Part shown: piece after piece, positions 15,728-23,904 of the stretch | How the letters are laid out: every line of letters starts with the position of its first letter | Position numbering within the stretch: the stretch's first letter is position 1 | Source of the DNA: an uncultured Megamonas sp. | GTDB lineage: Bacteria > Bacillota > Negativicutes > Selenomonadales > Selenomonadaceae | Reading direction: 5' to 3' | Length of the DNA: 28,200 nucleotides | Assembly (NCBI GenBank): GCA_900554895.1 | Contig: USIX01000009.1 | Coordinates: forward strand, 1 to 28,200 | Program-made: the position numbers and the translations under genes | Notes under the pieces: generated by a model | Told to the model about the DNA's origin: nothing | The model's input: the letters and a program-made list of their open reading frames with translations, nothing else | The model's database searches: none

Positions 15728-17324
15728 AACCAATCCCCCTGAATGCTTCTTCTAACATTTTTTGAGATTGTTTTTCTTCTGCCAGAATTATTTTCATTTC
15801 TTTTTGAATACGGTTCATTTCCTCTTCATAATCAATATCTAAATCATGGTCGACAAATTCAATGTATTTGCTTGGTGCTAAAGAATAATCATTGGCTCTA
15901 ATGTCATAAAGCTTTACTGATTTGCAGAATTCTGGAATATCGTGATACTTTTCTGTATCAATGCTTCGCCAATCTTCGAAAATTTCTTTGACGAATTGTA
16001 TCTGTTCATCATTGAAGATTGTTTTCTTTTTCTTTTTACCCTTATCAATAACGATTTCTTCAATATTTCCGTTCCATGTCCGTAAGTCAATAAATAGTAT
16101 TTCGTTGCTCCTGTCTCTGAGCTTGCGTTCATCATCTGTTCCGGCATTAATTATTCCAGCTTTTTTGTTCATATTCAAAATCCAAAGTGTTACTGAAATA
16201 TCTGTTGTATAGAACATATCGCGCGGTAAAACGATAATAGATTCTATTCGGTCTTTTTCAATGATTTCTTCACGCAGTTTGTACTCTGCATCGTCTGCAT
16301 TTAATGCGCCGTTTGCAAGGAGAAAGCCGGCAATACCATGATTGACATCTAACTTTGAAAGTATATGAAGTATCCAAGCGTAGTTCGCATTTGCTACAGG
16401 TGGCATTACACTCCAACCGCTAAATCTCGGGTCGTTTAATAGTTCTTTTTCTGTTCGCCAATTTTTAAGATTAAAAGGCGGATTTGCCATAATGAAATCT
16501 ACTTTCCTATCCTTATGAAGATCTTCAGTAAAAGTAGAAGCATTTTTTTCACCTAAATCATGTGCAATACCTCTAATGGCTAAATTCATTTTGCAAAGAC
16601 GCCAAGTTTCTGCTTGACTTTCCTGACCGATAATAGAAATTTTCTTTTTATTTCCATGATGTCGTTCAACAAATTTCATACTTTGAACAAACATACCGCC
16701 CGAACCGCAGCAAGGATCATATACAACTCCGCTATAAGGTTCAATTAATTCAGCGATGAGTTTAACTACGCAAGCCGGTGTATAGAATTCTCCGTCCTCT
16801 TTAGTACCAGAAGCAGCATATGCCTGAAGAAAATATTCATAAACTCTGCCGATTAAGTCTTCTTCCTGAAAACGGTTTTCGTCAATTTTATTTATATTAT
16901 CAATTAAACTCTTGATTTTAGAGTTTTCGACACCTAAGGAAGAAAATAAATTTAAAGGTAATGTTCCTTTTAAAGATGGATTAGTGTCTTCAATATTTGC
17001 CATTGCATTATCTATTTTAATAGCAATATCATTATCTGAAGAGTGTTGAACAAGATATGACCATCGGGCACATTCCTTTAGATAAAAAACATTTTCAGCA
17101 TTGTAAAAAGAGGCTTTTTCCAAGAATATTTTATTATTACCATATTGGGCAATTAGTTCTGTACGTCTTTTTTCGAATTTGTCTCCTGCAAATTTTAGAA
17201 ATACTAATGTAATAACAGCATTACGATTTTTTTCTGTACTGCCGATACCTCGCAATGCGACACGACAATCCCAAAGAACAGATTCTAAAGAGATTGGTTT
17301 TTCCTTTTTTGTAGTTTTTGCCAT
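15714..17324 (-). CDS. hsdM: Type I restriction enzyme, methylase subunit HsdM
   Basis: The 536-residue N6-adenine methylase has a helical N-terminal domain (SLESVLWDCRVALRG), then motif I D203-PCCGSGGMFVQS and motif IV N281-PPF284, followed by a helical tail that binds HsdS. It is the first gene of the minus-strand operon. AAGGAA lies 9 bases before the ATG, and a promoter (TTGATA-N17-TAAAAT) stands upstream. Two GATC sites lie in the gene, one of them across the motif I codons. No truncation is visible, so modification activity is expected. Confidence 0.95.
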   Translation of the reverse strand: MAKTTKKEKPISLESVLWDCRVALRGIGSTEKNRNAVITLVFLKFAGDKFEKRRTELIAQYGNNKIFLEKASFYNAENVFYLKECARWSYLVQHSSDNDIAIKIDNAMANIEDTNPSLKGTLPLNLFSSLGVENSKIKSLIDNINKIDENRFQEEDLIGRVYEYFLQAYAASGTKEDGEFYTPACVVKLIAELIEPYSGVVYDPCCGSGGMFVQSMKFVERHHGNKKKISIIGQESQAETWRLCKMNLAIRGIAHDLGEKNASTFTEDLHKDRKVDFIMANPPFNLKNWRTEKELLNDPRFSGWSVMPPVANANYAWILHILSKLDVNHGIAGFLLANGALNADDAEYKLREEIIEKDRIESIIVLPRDMFYTTDISVTLWILNMNKKAGIINAGTDDERKLRDRSNEILFIDLRTWNGNIEEIVIDKGKKKKKTIFNDEQIQFVKEIFEDWRSIDTEKYHDIPEFCKSVKLYDIRANDYSLAPSKYIEFVDHDLDIDYEEEMNRIQKEMKIILAEEKQSQKMLEEAFRGIGYVIN

Positions 17325-17364
17325 TATTATGTTCCTTTTCTATATAATAATCAATCTACTTATG

Positions 17365-17393
17365 ATTTTATATTAAATAATAAATAATATCAA
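17365..17393 (-). promoter_or_regulatory. Promoter of the hsdMSR operon
   Basis: On the minus strand TTGATA (17393-17388) and TAAAAT (17370-17365) are 17 bases apart, about 40 bases upstream of hsdM. Confidence 0.65.
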
Positions 17394-17455
17394 CAGAGTG
17401 TATTGTTAATAAATTTATACATAGCAATTTTTTGCAAGAAAGCGGGTTTATTTTT

Positions 17456-17464
17456 TGCTAGAAT
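17456..17464 (+). promoter_or_regulatory. Extended -10 promoter of the DUF2000 gene
   Basis: TGC-TAGAAT is an extended -10 located about 34 bases upstream of the ATG at 17499. No clear -35 was found. Confidence 0.45.
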
Positions 17465-17498
17465 AACGGTTAAAAACGATTATTTGAGGTGATTGTTT

Positions 17499-17918
17499 AT
17501 GCTGGAAAATGAAAAATGCGTGATTGTTGTAGATAAATCTTTGCCACTTGGGCTTATTGCCAATACGTGCGCCATTATGGGGATTACTTTGGGAAAGAGG
17601 TTTCCGCAGGTTGTAGGCGGGAGTGTTTTTGATAAGAACGGCAATGAGCATTTGGGGATTATCGAGTTTCCCGTGCCAATTTTGCAGGCGGAGGCTGACA
17701 GGATAAAGTTTATTCGCAGTAAATTATATGAAGATAATTTCGCCGATGTTGTCTGTGTTGATTTTTCCGATGTGGCGCAAGGTTGTAAGACGTATGCGGA
17801 ATTTATCGGCAGGATGAAGTTGACGGAAGCGGAAAAATTAGAATATCTGGGGCTTTGTATCTGCGGCGATAAGAAAAAGGTAAATAAATTGACAGGTAAT
17901 TTGCCGCTTTTGCGCTAG
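17499..17918 (+). CDS. DUF2000 family protein
   Basis: The 139-residue product begins CVIVVDKSLPLGLIANTCAIMG and continues with LGIIEFPVPIL, the pattern of DUF2000, a compact alpha/beta family without an established biochemical role. ATG at 17499 is preferred to the in-frame TTG two codons earlier because GAGGTG lies 9 bases before it. The AraC-family regulator gene follows after 10 bases, so both are likely transcribed together. DUF2000 genes often travel with AraC regulators and drug/metabolite exporters, which matches this neighbourhood and hints at a shared small-molecule response (inference). Confidence 0.8.
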   Translation: MLENEKCVIVVDKSLPLGLIANTCAIMGITLGKRFPQVVGGSVFDKNGNEHLGIIEFPVPILQAEADRIKFIRSKLYEDNFADVVCVDFSDVAQGCKTYAEFIGRMKLTEAEKLEYLGLCICGDKKKVNKLTGNLPLLR

Positions 17919-17928
17919 GAGTTTTGGT

Positions 17929-18762
17929 ATGGAAAAACAGCGGCATATTTATTATGATACGGATTTACAGATTGAAATGTACGAGTTTAAAGGTATCGAG
18001 CAGAAGTTCATCAGTCATTTTCATGAGAATTATGTAATCGGTCTTATGGAAAAGGGCAGCAGGAATTTTGTCTGCGGCGGGCGAAAATATGTGATTGCCG
18101 CAGGTGATATTCTGTTGATTAATCCGCGGCAGGCGCACGGTTGCGAACAGATTGGCAGTGAAAACCTGCATTATTTCAGTTTTAATATCGCTATTGACAT
18201 TATGCGTAAAGCCATGCAGGAAATTACGGGGCAGAATATTTTACCGCATTTTACGGAAAATGTGATAAAATCTGAACTGATTAAACAGAATTTGGCGGAT
18301 TTGAAGCAGATGATTTTATCGGATTGCAATGATTTTGCCAAAGAGGAATTATTTCTGCTTATTATGGAGCAGCTGGCGGGAAATTATTCTGATAGTGATA
18401 TGGGGCAGGAAAAAATGGTGGGTTTGTCCAAAATAAATTGTATTGTCCGCTATCTGGAAGAAAATTTTTACCGCAGTATTACTTTGGACGAGCTTTCACT
18501 GGCCGGCGGCATCAGTAAGTATCATTTAATCCGTTCGTTTACGAAGATGAAGGGAATATCGCCGCATAAGTATCTGGAAACGGTACGCATTGAAAAATCC
18601 AAGCAGTTCTTAGAGCAGAATTTTCCGCTGGCACAGGTGGCACTAAAGACCGGTTTTACCGACCAGAGCCATTTTACGAATGCGTTTAAATCTTTAATCG
18701 GGCTTACGCCGAAAATATATCAGAATATAATGAGGGAAAATGGAAAAAAATGGGACATTTAA
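17929..18762 (+). CDS. AraC-family transcriptional regulator with N-terminal cupin
   Basis: The 277-residue regulator has an N-terminal cupin-like sensor domain (HFHENYVIGLMEKGSRNF, then AAGDILLINPRQAHGCE). It ends in a C-terminal double helix-turn-helix of AraC type from about residue 165: SITLDELSLAGGISKYHLIRSF, then PLAQVALKTGFTDQSHFTNAFKSLIGLTPKIY. The effector is unknown. TAGGAG, which includes the DUF2000 stop, serves as SD. Its last codons overlap the start of the EamA transporter gene by 13 bases, so translation is coupled and the transporter is the likely regulatory target. Confidence 0.9.
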   Translation: MEKQRHIYYDTDLQIEMYEFKGIEQKFISHFHENYVIGLMEKGSRNFVCGGRKYVIAAGDILLINPRQAHGCEQIGSENLHYFSFNIAIDIMRKAMQEITGQNILPHFTENVIKSELIKQNLADLKQMILSDCNDFAKEELFLLIMEQLAGNYSDSDMGQEKMVGLSKINCIVRYLEENFYRSITLDELSLAGGISKYHLIRSFTKMKGISPHKYLETVRIEKSKQFLEQNFPLAQVALKTGFTDQSHFTNAFKSLIGLTPKIYQNIMRENGKKWDI

Positions 18763-19619
18763 TAGCTTTTTTGACAATTTTAATCTGGGGAACAACGTTT
18801 ATTTCAACGAAAATACTGCTGGAGAATTTTTCTCCGGTGGAGATTTTGTTAATACGTTTTGTTTTGGGATTTTTAGTGTTGCTGGTGATTTATCCGCACT
18901 GGCTGCCGTTTAAAGAGAAAAAACAGGAAATATTATTTATACTGGCAGGGCTTTGCGGTATCTGTCTGTATTATCTGCTGGAAAATATCGCACTTATCTA
19001 TACGCAGGCATCCAATGTAGGTGTTATTATATCGGCGGCACCGTTTTTTACGGCGATTGCGGCGCGTTTTATTATAGGAGATGAAAAACTGACGTGGAAT
19101 TTTTTTGTCGGTTTTGTGCTTGCCGTGATTGGTATTTGCTGTATAAGCTTCAGCGGTCAGGCAAATCTGCAGTTAAATCCGCTCGGGGACCTTCTGGCTT
19201 TGTCGGCTTCCGTGATTTGGGCGCTGTACTCGATATTTGTCCGTCTGCTTAATTATTATGACTGTAATATGATACAGGCTACACAGCGGATTTTTGCCTA
19301 TGGTATAGTTTTTATGCTGCCGATTGCTTTTTATGACGGGTTTGATATCAGTATTTTTCTATGTCTGGAGCCGGTGAATTTATTCAATTTACTGTATCTC
19401 GGCATTGGTGCATCGGCACTTTGTTTTGTGATGTGGAATTGGGCGGTAAAAATGCTGGGTGCGGTAAAATCGAGCGTATACATTTATCTTGTGCCGGTGA
19501 TAACGGTAGCTACGGCGTATATTGTACTGGATGAACGGCTGGCACCGATTGCATTTTTCGGTATGTTTTTGACTTTGGCGGGACTTATTGTATCGCAGTA
19601 TAAAGAGATGAGAAAATAG
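18750..19619 (+). CDS. EamA-family (DMT superfamily) transporter
   Basis: The 289-residue integral membrane protein has about ten hydrophobic helices in two EamA repeats. The first starts MGHLIAFLTILIWGTTFISTKILLENF. The second starts GDLLALSASVIWALYSIFVRLL and ends with VYIYLVPVITVATAYIVLDERL, a typical late-helix motif. Such proteins export amino acids or other metabolites; the substrate is not predictable here. The start overlaps the AraC gene, indicating a coupled regulator-transporter pair. Confidence 0.9.
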   Translation: MGHLIAFLTILIWGTTFISTKILLENFSPVEILLIRFVLGFLVLLVIYPHWLPFKEKKQEILFILAGLCGICLYYLLENIALIYTQASNVGVIISAAPFFTAIAARFIIGDEKLTWNFFVGFVLAVIGICCISFSGQANLQLNPLGDLLALSASVIWALYSIFVRLLNYYDCNMIQATQRIFAYGIVFMLPIAFYDGFDISIFLCLEPVNLFNLLYLGIGASALCFVMWNWAVKMLGAVKSSVYIYLVPVITVATAYIVLDERLAPIAFFGMFLTLAGLIVSQYKEMRK

Positions 19620-19680
19620 GGTTAAATTATCTATATGTTTACAAAATTACATAAAATTTTATTAAAGAGTGTGCTTAATC

Positions 19681-19709
19681 TTGAAATTTAAAGTCATTTA
19701 TGCTATATT
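19681..19709 (+). promoter_or_regulatory. Promoter upstream of the first esterase gene
   Basis: TTGAAA (19681-19686) and TATATT (19704-19709) are 17 bases apart. Transcription would start about 10 bases before a terminator-like hairpin. Confidence 0.65.
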
Positions 19710-19719
19710 AGAGAACAAT

Positions 19720-19753
19720 ACTACAATATTTTATGATATTGTAGTTTTTATTT
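19720..19753 (+). terminator. Terminator-like hairpin in the esterase leader
   Basis: ACTACAATAT (19720-19729) and ATATTGTAGT (19736-19745) form a perfect 10-bp stem, followed by TTTTATTTTG. It stands between the promoter and the ATG at 19774, so it may act as an attenuator rather than as the end of the upstream unit. Confidence 0.65.
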
Positions 19754-19773
19754 TGTGTTAAAGAGGTTAGATA

Positions 19774-20541
19774 ATGGTAGATATTTGGGATATTACGATA
19801 CCGGAACTTACAGGCGAGGAAACCCGCAAACTGTATATCTATCTGCCGACGTCGTATGACAGCGAGCAGGATAGACGCTATCCGGTACTGTATATGTTCG
19901 ACGGACAGAATGTTTTTTTTGACAGCGAGGCTACTTACGGTAAATCCTGGGGAATGAAAGACTACATGGATTATACCAATACGGAAATGATTATTGTAGC
20001 GCCGGCGTGCAACCAGCATCCGGATAACGGCAGACTTAGAGAATATTCGCCGTTTACGTTTAAAGACCCTGAATTTGGTACTATTAAAGGTTACGGCAAA
20101 ATCACGATGAATTGGATAATCAATGAGTTGAAGCCGGAAATTGACAAGGATTTCCGTACTCTGCCGGACAGAGAACATACTTTTATCGCCGGCAGTTCCA
20201 TGGGCGGTCTTATGAGCCTGTATGCAGTGGTGAAATATAATCACGTTTTCTCACGTGCCGGTATTTTTTCTCCGTCTGTCTGGGTTGGTGTAAACAGACT
20301 GGCAAAGATGATAAAAAATGCCGATATTGCATCCGATACGGTGGTTTATATGGATTACGGCGAACAGGAACTCAGCAATCATAAAGACATGCTGCGTCAG
20401 TTCATTAAAATTTCTTCTATATTAATGAAGAAAAATGTTCGAGTGAATACCCGTATCGTGCCGAACGGTACGCACAGTGAAGCCAGCTGGGAAAAACAGG
20501 TCCCGTTTTTCATGAATACTGTTTTGTATGAGCTGGAATAA
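19774..20541 (+). CDS. Alpha/beta-hydrolase esterase of the enterochelin-esterase-like group
   Basis: The 255-residue protein starts with a beta-rich region (TRKLYIYLPTSYDS) and the RRYPVLYMFDGQNVF strand typical of esterase-D/Fes-like hydrolases. The nucleophile elbow is G140-S-S142-M-G-G, with S142 catalytic, and H234 in NGTHSEASW is the likely catalytic histidine. No signal peptide, so it acts in the cytoplasm. The substrate is unknown; related proteins cleave acyl or siderophore esters. It is followed after about 125 bases by a second esterase gene and an ATP-grasp gene in the same orientation. Confidence 0.82.
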   Translation: MVDIWDITIPELTGEETRKLYIYLPTSYDSEQDRRYPVLYMFDGQNVFFDSEATYGKSWGMKDYMDYTNTEMIIVAPACNQHPDNGRLREYSPFTFKDPEFGTIKGYGKITMNWIINELKPEIDKDFRTLPDREHTFIAGSSMGGLMSLYAVVKYNHVFSRAGIFSPSVWVGVNRLAKMIKNADIASDTVVYMDYGEQELSNHKDMLRQFIKISSILMKKNVRVNTRIVPNGTHSEASWEKQVPFFMNTVLYELE

Positions 20542-20569
20542 CAGAAAAGTATTGGTTTGTTGCCGCAGG

Positions 20570-20601
20570 ACAGTCTGTGTATTTGAATACAGGCTGTTTT
20601 G
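20570..20601 (+). terminator. Possible terminator between the two esterase genes
   Basis: ACAGTCTGTGTATT (from 20570) pairs imperfectly with AATACAGGCTGT (to 20597), then four T. The T run is short, so read-through is likely. Confidence 0.45.
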
Positions 20602-20666
20602 CAGCGATAAGCTTAATATAAATAGTTGAATAATTTGAAAAAATTTTTGCAAAGGATAGTGATGAA

Positions 20667-21419
20667 GTGGATACACAGTATTTTAAATGGTACAGCCCGC
20701 ATTTGAACCGCGATATGGAAATTAAGGTATATGGCTGGGGCGGCCGACCGGTGCTTTTTATTCCGTGTCAGGACGGCAGATTTTTTGATTTTGAAAATTT
20801 TCATATGGCTGATGTATGGGCAAGATGGATTTACGAAGGACAAGTAATGGTTTTTTCTATTGATACGATGGATAAGGAAACCTGGTCAAATAAAAACGGC
20901 GACCCGCGCTGGAGAGCTGAGCGCCATGAACAGTGGATGAATTATATTACGGATGAAGTAGTGCCTTTTATGCGTGATGTGGTGAACAGACACAATAACT
21001 GGACGGGCTATCCCGGTGTAATGGTATTCGGCTGCAGTCTCGGGGCGACGCATGCTGCCAATCTGTTTTACCGCCGTCCGGATTTATTCGACAGACTTTT
21101 GGCACTCAGCGGTATTTATACAGCGGAATACGGCTTTGACGGCTATATGGATGATATCGTTTACAATAATTCACCGGTACATTATCTTGCCAATATGCCG
21201 GGCGACCATCCGTACATTTCTTTGTACAATTTGAAAAAATCCGTTATTTGCGTAGGACTGGGACCGTGGGAAGTTCCGGATTCTACAAGACAGCTGCACG
21301 GAATTTTACAGGCGAAAGGTATCAATACATGGGTTGACTACTGGGGCTTTGATTGCAGTCATGACTGGTATTGGTGGTATCGCCAGGTGGAATATTTTGT
21401 GCCGTACTTATTGAGTTGA
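20667..21419 (+). CDS. Second alpha/beta-hydrolase esterase (COG4947-like)
   Basis: The 250-residue protein has the pattern of a compact esterase group that begins with HLNRDMEIKVYGWGG and PVLFIPCQDGRFFDFENF. The nucleophile elbow is G122-C-S124-L-G-A, and H232 in DCSHDWYWWYRQVEYF closes the catalytic set. Translation starts at GTG with AAAGGA about 10 bases upstream; there is no better ATG in frame. It is unlike the preceding esterase in sequence, so the pair is not a simple duplication. It lies 34 bases before the ATP-grasp gene and is probably co-transcribed with it. Confidence 0.8.
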   Translation: MDTQYFKWYSPHLNRDMEIKVYGWGGRPVLFIPCQDGRFFDFENFHMADVWARWIYEGQVMVFSIDTMDKETWSNKNGDPRWRAERHEQWMNYITDEVVPFMRDVVNRHNNWTGYPGVMVFGCSLGATHAANLFYRRPDLFDRLLALSGIYTAEYGFDGYMDDIVYNNSPVHYLANMPGDHPYISLYNLKKSVICVGLGPWEVPDSTRQLHGILQAKGINTWVDYWGFDCSHDWYWWYRQVEYFVPYLLS

Positions 21420-21453
21420 ATTATTAAAAACATGAGAGAAAAGGGGACATAGT

Positions 21454-22647
21454 ATGAAGAATTTTATTTTTATTTCGCCGAACTTTCCGGAAAATTACTG
21501 GCATTTCTGTCGTGAACTGAAAAATAACGGACTTAATGTGCTGGGTATCGGGGACGCGCCGTATGACCATCTGACGCAGGAGCTGAAAGACAGTCTGAAT
21601 GAATATTATAAAGTCGGCAGTCTGGAAAATTATGATGAAGTAGCAGGAGCGGTACAGTTTTTTATCAATAAATACGGTAAAATCGACTGGCTCGAATCGA
21701 ATAATGAATACTGGCTGGAACGTGACGCCAGACTGCGTACGGATTTCGGCATTGACAGCGGTTTCAAGAATGAAGATATGCCGCGTATTAAATATAAATC
21801 GAATATGAAAGCGTATTATGCCAATGCAGGCATTCCTGCAGCACGGTATCATCTGGTGGACAGCTGGCGCGGCTGCGTCGATTTTGCTAATATGGTCGGT
21901 TATCCTGTAATCGTAAAACCGGATAACGGCGTAGGTGCAAGCAGCACATATAAACTTAATGATGAAAGTGAATTGAGCTACTTTTTTGCGACAAAAAATT
22001 CCTGCGTACAGTACATAATGGAAGAATATATATACGCAGAAGTAAATTCGTATGATGCTATCATCGACTCGCAGGGAAATCCGATATTTGAAATCGGCAA
22101 CGTAACGCCTATGTCCATTATGGATATCGTAAATAATGCCGACAACAGTATTTTCTACATCGTAAAGGAACTGCCGGAAGATACGCGTCGCCTGGGCAGA
22201 GCTACGGTGAAAAGCTTCGGCGTAAAAAGCCGTTTCGTGCATTTTGAATTTTTCCGTCTGCTCAAAGATTATGAAGGACTCGGCAGAACTGGCGAATTAA
22301 TCGGTTTGGAAGTAAATATGCGTCCGTGCGGCGGCATCAGTCCGGATATGATGAATTTCTCGCAAAGCACCGATGTGTATAAAATCTGGGCGGATATGAT
22401 TGCATACGATTCTTCGCTCAAAGGCATAGGACAGACGGCATACTGCGCTTTTGCCGGTCGCCGCGACGGTAAGAATTTCATCATGAGCAATGAACAGATA
22501 ATGGAAAAATACGCTGCCAATATGAAAATGTCCGGCCGTGTAGCGGATGTTCTTTCCGGTGCTATGGGCAATCAGATGTTTATTGCTACATTCCCGACAA
22601 AAGAAGATATGGATAATTTCTATAACGATGTGCTTGCGTGTTGGTAA
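21454..22647 (+). CDS. ATP-grasp domain ligase
   Basis: The 397-residue enzyme has an N-terminal Rossmann-like preATP-grasp domain (NFIFISPNFPENYWHFC) and an ATP-grasp fold. The ATP-binding lysine is K155 in GYPVIVKPDNGVGASST, a MEEYI linker follows, and a metal-binding GLEVNMRPCGG with E286 and N288 lies further on. ATP-grasp enzymes join a carboxylate to an amine, thiol or similar group through an acyl phosphate. The substrate is not recognisable. Its neighbours are two esterases, suggesting a pathway that makes and hydrolyses a small conjugate (inference). A terminator follows closely. Confidence 0.85.
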   Translation: MKNFIFISPNFPENYWHFCRELKNNGLNVLGIGDAPYDHLTQELKDSLNEYYKVGSLENYDEVAGAVQFFINKYGKIDWLESNNEYWLERDARLRTDFGIDSGFKNEDMPRIKYKSNMKAYYANAGIPAARYHLVDSWRGCVDFANMVGYPVIVKPDNGVGASSTYKLNDESELSYFFATKNSCVQYIMEEYIYAEVNSYDAIIDSQGNPIFEIGNVTPMSIMDIVNNADNSIFYIVKELPEDTRRLGRATVKSFGVKSRFVHFEFFRLLKDYEGLGRTGELIGLEVNMRPCGGISPDMMNFSQSTDVYKIWADMIAYDSSLKGIGQTAYCAFAGRRDGKNFIMSNEQIMEKYAANMKMSGRVADVLSGAMGNQMFIATFPTKEDMDNFYNDVLACW

Positions 22648-22685
22648 AAAATTTTTATTTGAAAAATAGAGTTGACTGGAACTGT

Positions 22686-22716
22686 AAAAAGCCGGAGTTT
22701 TTGCTTCGGCTTTTTA
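22686..22716 (+). terminator. Rho-independent terminator after the ATP-grasp gene
   Basis: AAAAAGCCG and CGGCTTTTT form a 9-bp stem with a T-rich tail. Confidence 0.9.
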
Positions 22717-22918
22717 ATTTGACAGGAAAGTAATAGTTTGAGAAAATATGGGAAGAAAATATAAAAACTGCTGTGCTAATTAATTTTTTGAGCAGTACAA
22801 TACTTCATATTTAGTGAGATTAAGTGATAACATCAAACGGATAAAAAATATTGTACGGCTGATATAGGTCAGATGTTTTTATCGGTACGGCAGGTAAAAA
22901 TTGTTGAGGTGTATTTGT

Positions 22919-23722
22919 ATGGCGTTAAGTAAAAAATATTTCTTTTTTGATATCGACGGTACACTGACAGATGAAGCAACAAAGAAAATCGTACCTAGTG
23001 CATTTACGGCATTGCAGAAACTGCAGCAGGCAGGCCATTTCGTAGCGATTGCAACGGGGCGTGCGCATTATAAAGCGAGAACGTTCATGGAGGAAGTGGG
23101 ACTGCATAATATGGTATGCTGCGGTGGCGGTGCACTGGTAGTAAATGATAAACTGGTGCATAATAAACCGTTTGATTTGGAAACGGCGAAGGCTTTGATA
23201 AAACAGGCGGATGAACTGGGTTACGGTGTACTTTTGATGCTGGACGATTCGATTGACGTTTATGCGAAAAATGATAAATTTCGTCAGCAGGTTGGAGAAC
23301 GTCAGGAACCGACCAATTATATAATCGACCCGAACATGGATTATGATAAATTGACGAAAGTCATGAAAATTTATGTATCGATTAGTGCTGAGGAAGAATA
23401 TAAACTGACACTTAAAGATACGCTGGGACATTTGCGCTACGTGAAAGACTATCTGATGTTTCAGTATGATGAGAAGCACCAGGGAATTTTGGATATGCTT
23501 GACGTAATACACGGTGATAAAAAGGATGTTGTTGTTTTTGGTGATGATTACAACGATTTGGTAATGTTCGACAAAGACTGGATGAGTATTGCCATGGGCA
23601 ATGCCTGTGATGCTCTAAAGGCAAAAGCTGATTTCGTAACGAAGAAGAATGTGGAGGACGGTATTTACTACGCCTGTGAAAAATTCCATTGGTTCGATAA
23701 CGTTGAGCTTGAGTGCTGGTAA
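22919..23722 (+). CDS. HAD-superfamily Cof-type phosphatase
   Basis: The 267-residue protein has the HAD motif I FFFDIDGTLTD with nucleophile D11 and acid D13, motif II ATG, a Cof-type (C2 cap) insertion and motif IV GDDYNDLVMF. Cof-type enzymes dephosphorylate sugar phosphates and similar metabolites; the actual substrate is unknown. ATG at 22919 follows GAGGTG by 7 bases and is preferred over the in-frame start at 22901. The gene stands alone between two terminators. The 270 bases before it hold no convincing promoter that I can point to. Confidence 0.9.
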   Translation: MALSKKYFFFDIDGTLTDEATKKIVPSAFTALQKLQQAGHFVAIATGRAHYKARTFMEEVGLHNMVCCGGGALVVNDKLVHNKPFDLETAKALIKQADELGYGVLLMLDDSIDVYAKNDKFRQQVGERQEPTNYIIDPNMDYDKLTKVMKIYVSISAEEEYKLTLKDTLGHLRYVKDYLMFQYDEKHQGILDMLDVIHGDKKDVVVFGDDYNDLVMFDKDWMSIAMGNACDALKAKADFVTKKNVEDGIYYACEKFHWFDNVELECW

Positions 23723-23739
23723 TAGATAAATACGGTTGA

Positions 23740-23778
23740 AAATCCTGTGAATGCAGTTATGCTTTGCAGGATTTTTTT
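23740..23778 (+). terminator. Rho-independent terminator after the HAD gene
   Basis: AAATCCTG (23740-23747) pairs with CAGGATTT (23767-23774), with a second inner stem and seven T. Confidence 0.85.
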
Positions 23779-23791
23779 ATCGTGAAATTAT

Positions 23792-23806
23792 TGATAATAA
23801 TAATCA
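23792..23806 (+). promoter_or_regulatory. Fur/PerR-like box upstream of the ahpC -35
   Basis: TGATAATAATAATCA fits the 7-1-7 Fur-family box TGATAATnATTATCA with one mismatch. It sits directly before the -35 element. Confidence 0.55.
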
Positions 23807-23809
23807 GTA

Positions 23810-23838
23810 TTGACAAAATAAAAATTGAATGATAATAT
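23810..23838 (+). promoter_or_regulatory. Promoter of the ahpC operon
   Basis: TTGACA (23810-23815) and TAATAT (23833-23838) are 17 bases apart, close to the sigma-70 consensus. Confidence 0.8.
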
Positions 23839-23848
23839 ATAAACAAGA

Positions 23849-23869
23849 AATTGATAAATATTATCAATT
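23849..23869 (+). promoter_or_regulatory. Fur/PerR-like operator at the ahpC transcription start
   Basis: AATTGATAA, three bases, TTATCAATT is a perfect 9-3-9 inverted repeat. Its core TGATAAATATTATCA fits the Fur-family 7-1-7 box with one mismatch. It lies just after the -10, where a bound repressor would block initiation. PerR is the most likely regulator given the genes controlled. Confidence 0.7.
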
Positions 23870-23904
23870 AACAAGAAGTATTTTTTATTACGGAGGATTT
23901 TAAT

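Noticed and set aside
21424..22242. 272-codon minus-strand frame opposite the ATP-grasp gene
   Set aside because: It is a shadow of an intact enzyme gene and its protein sequence shows no family pattern.
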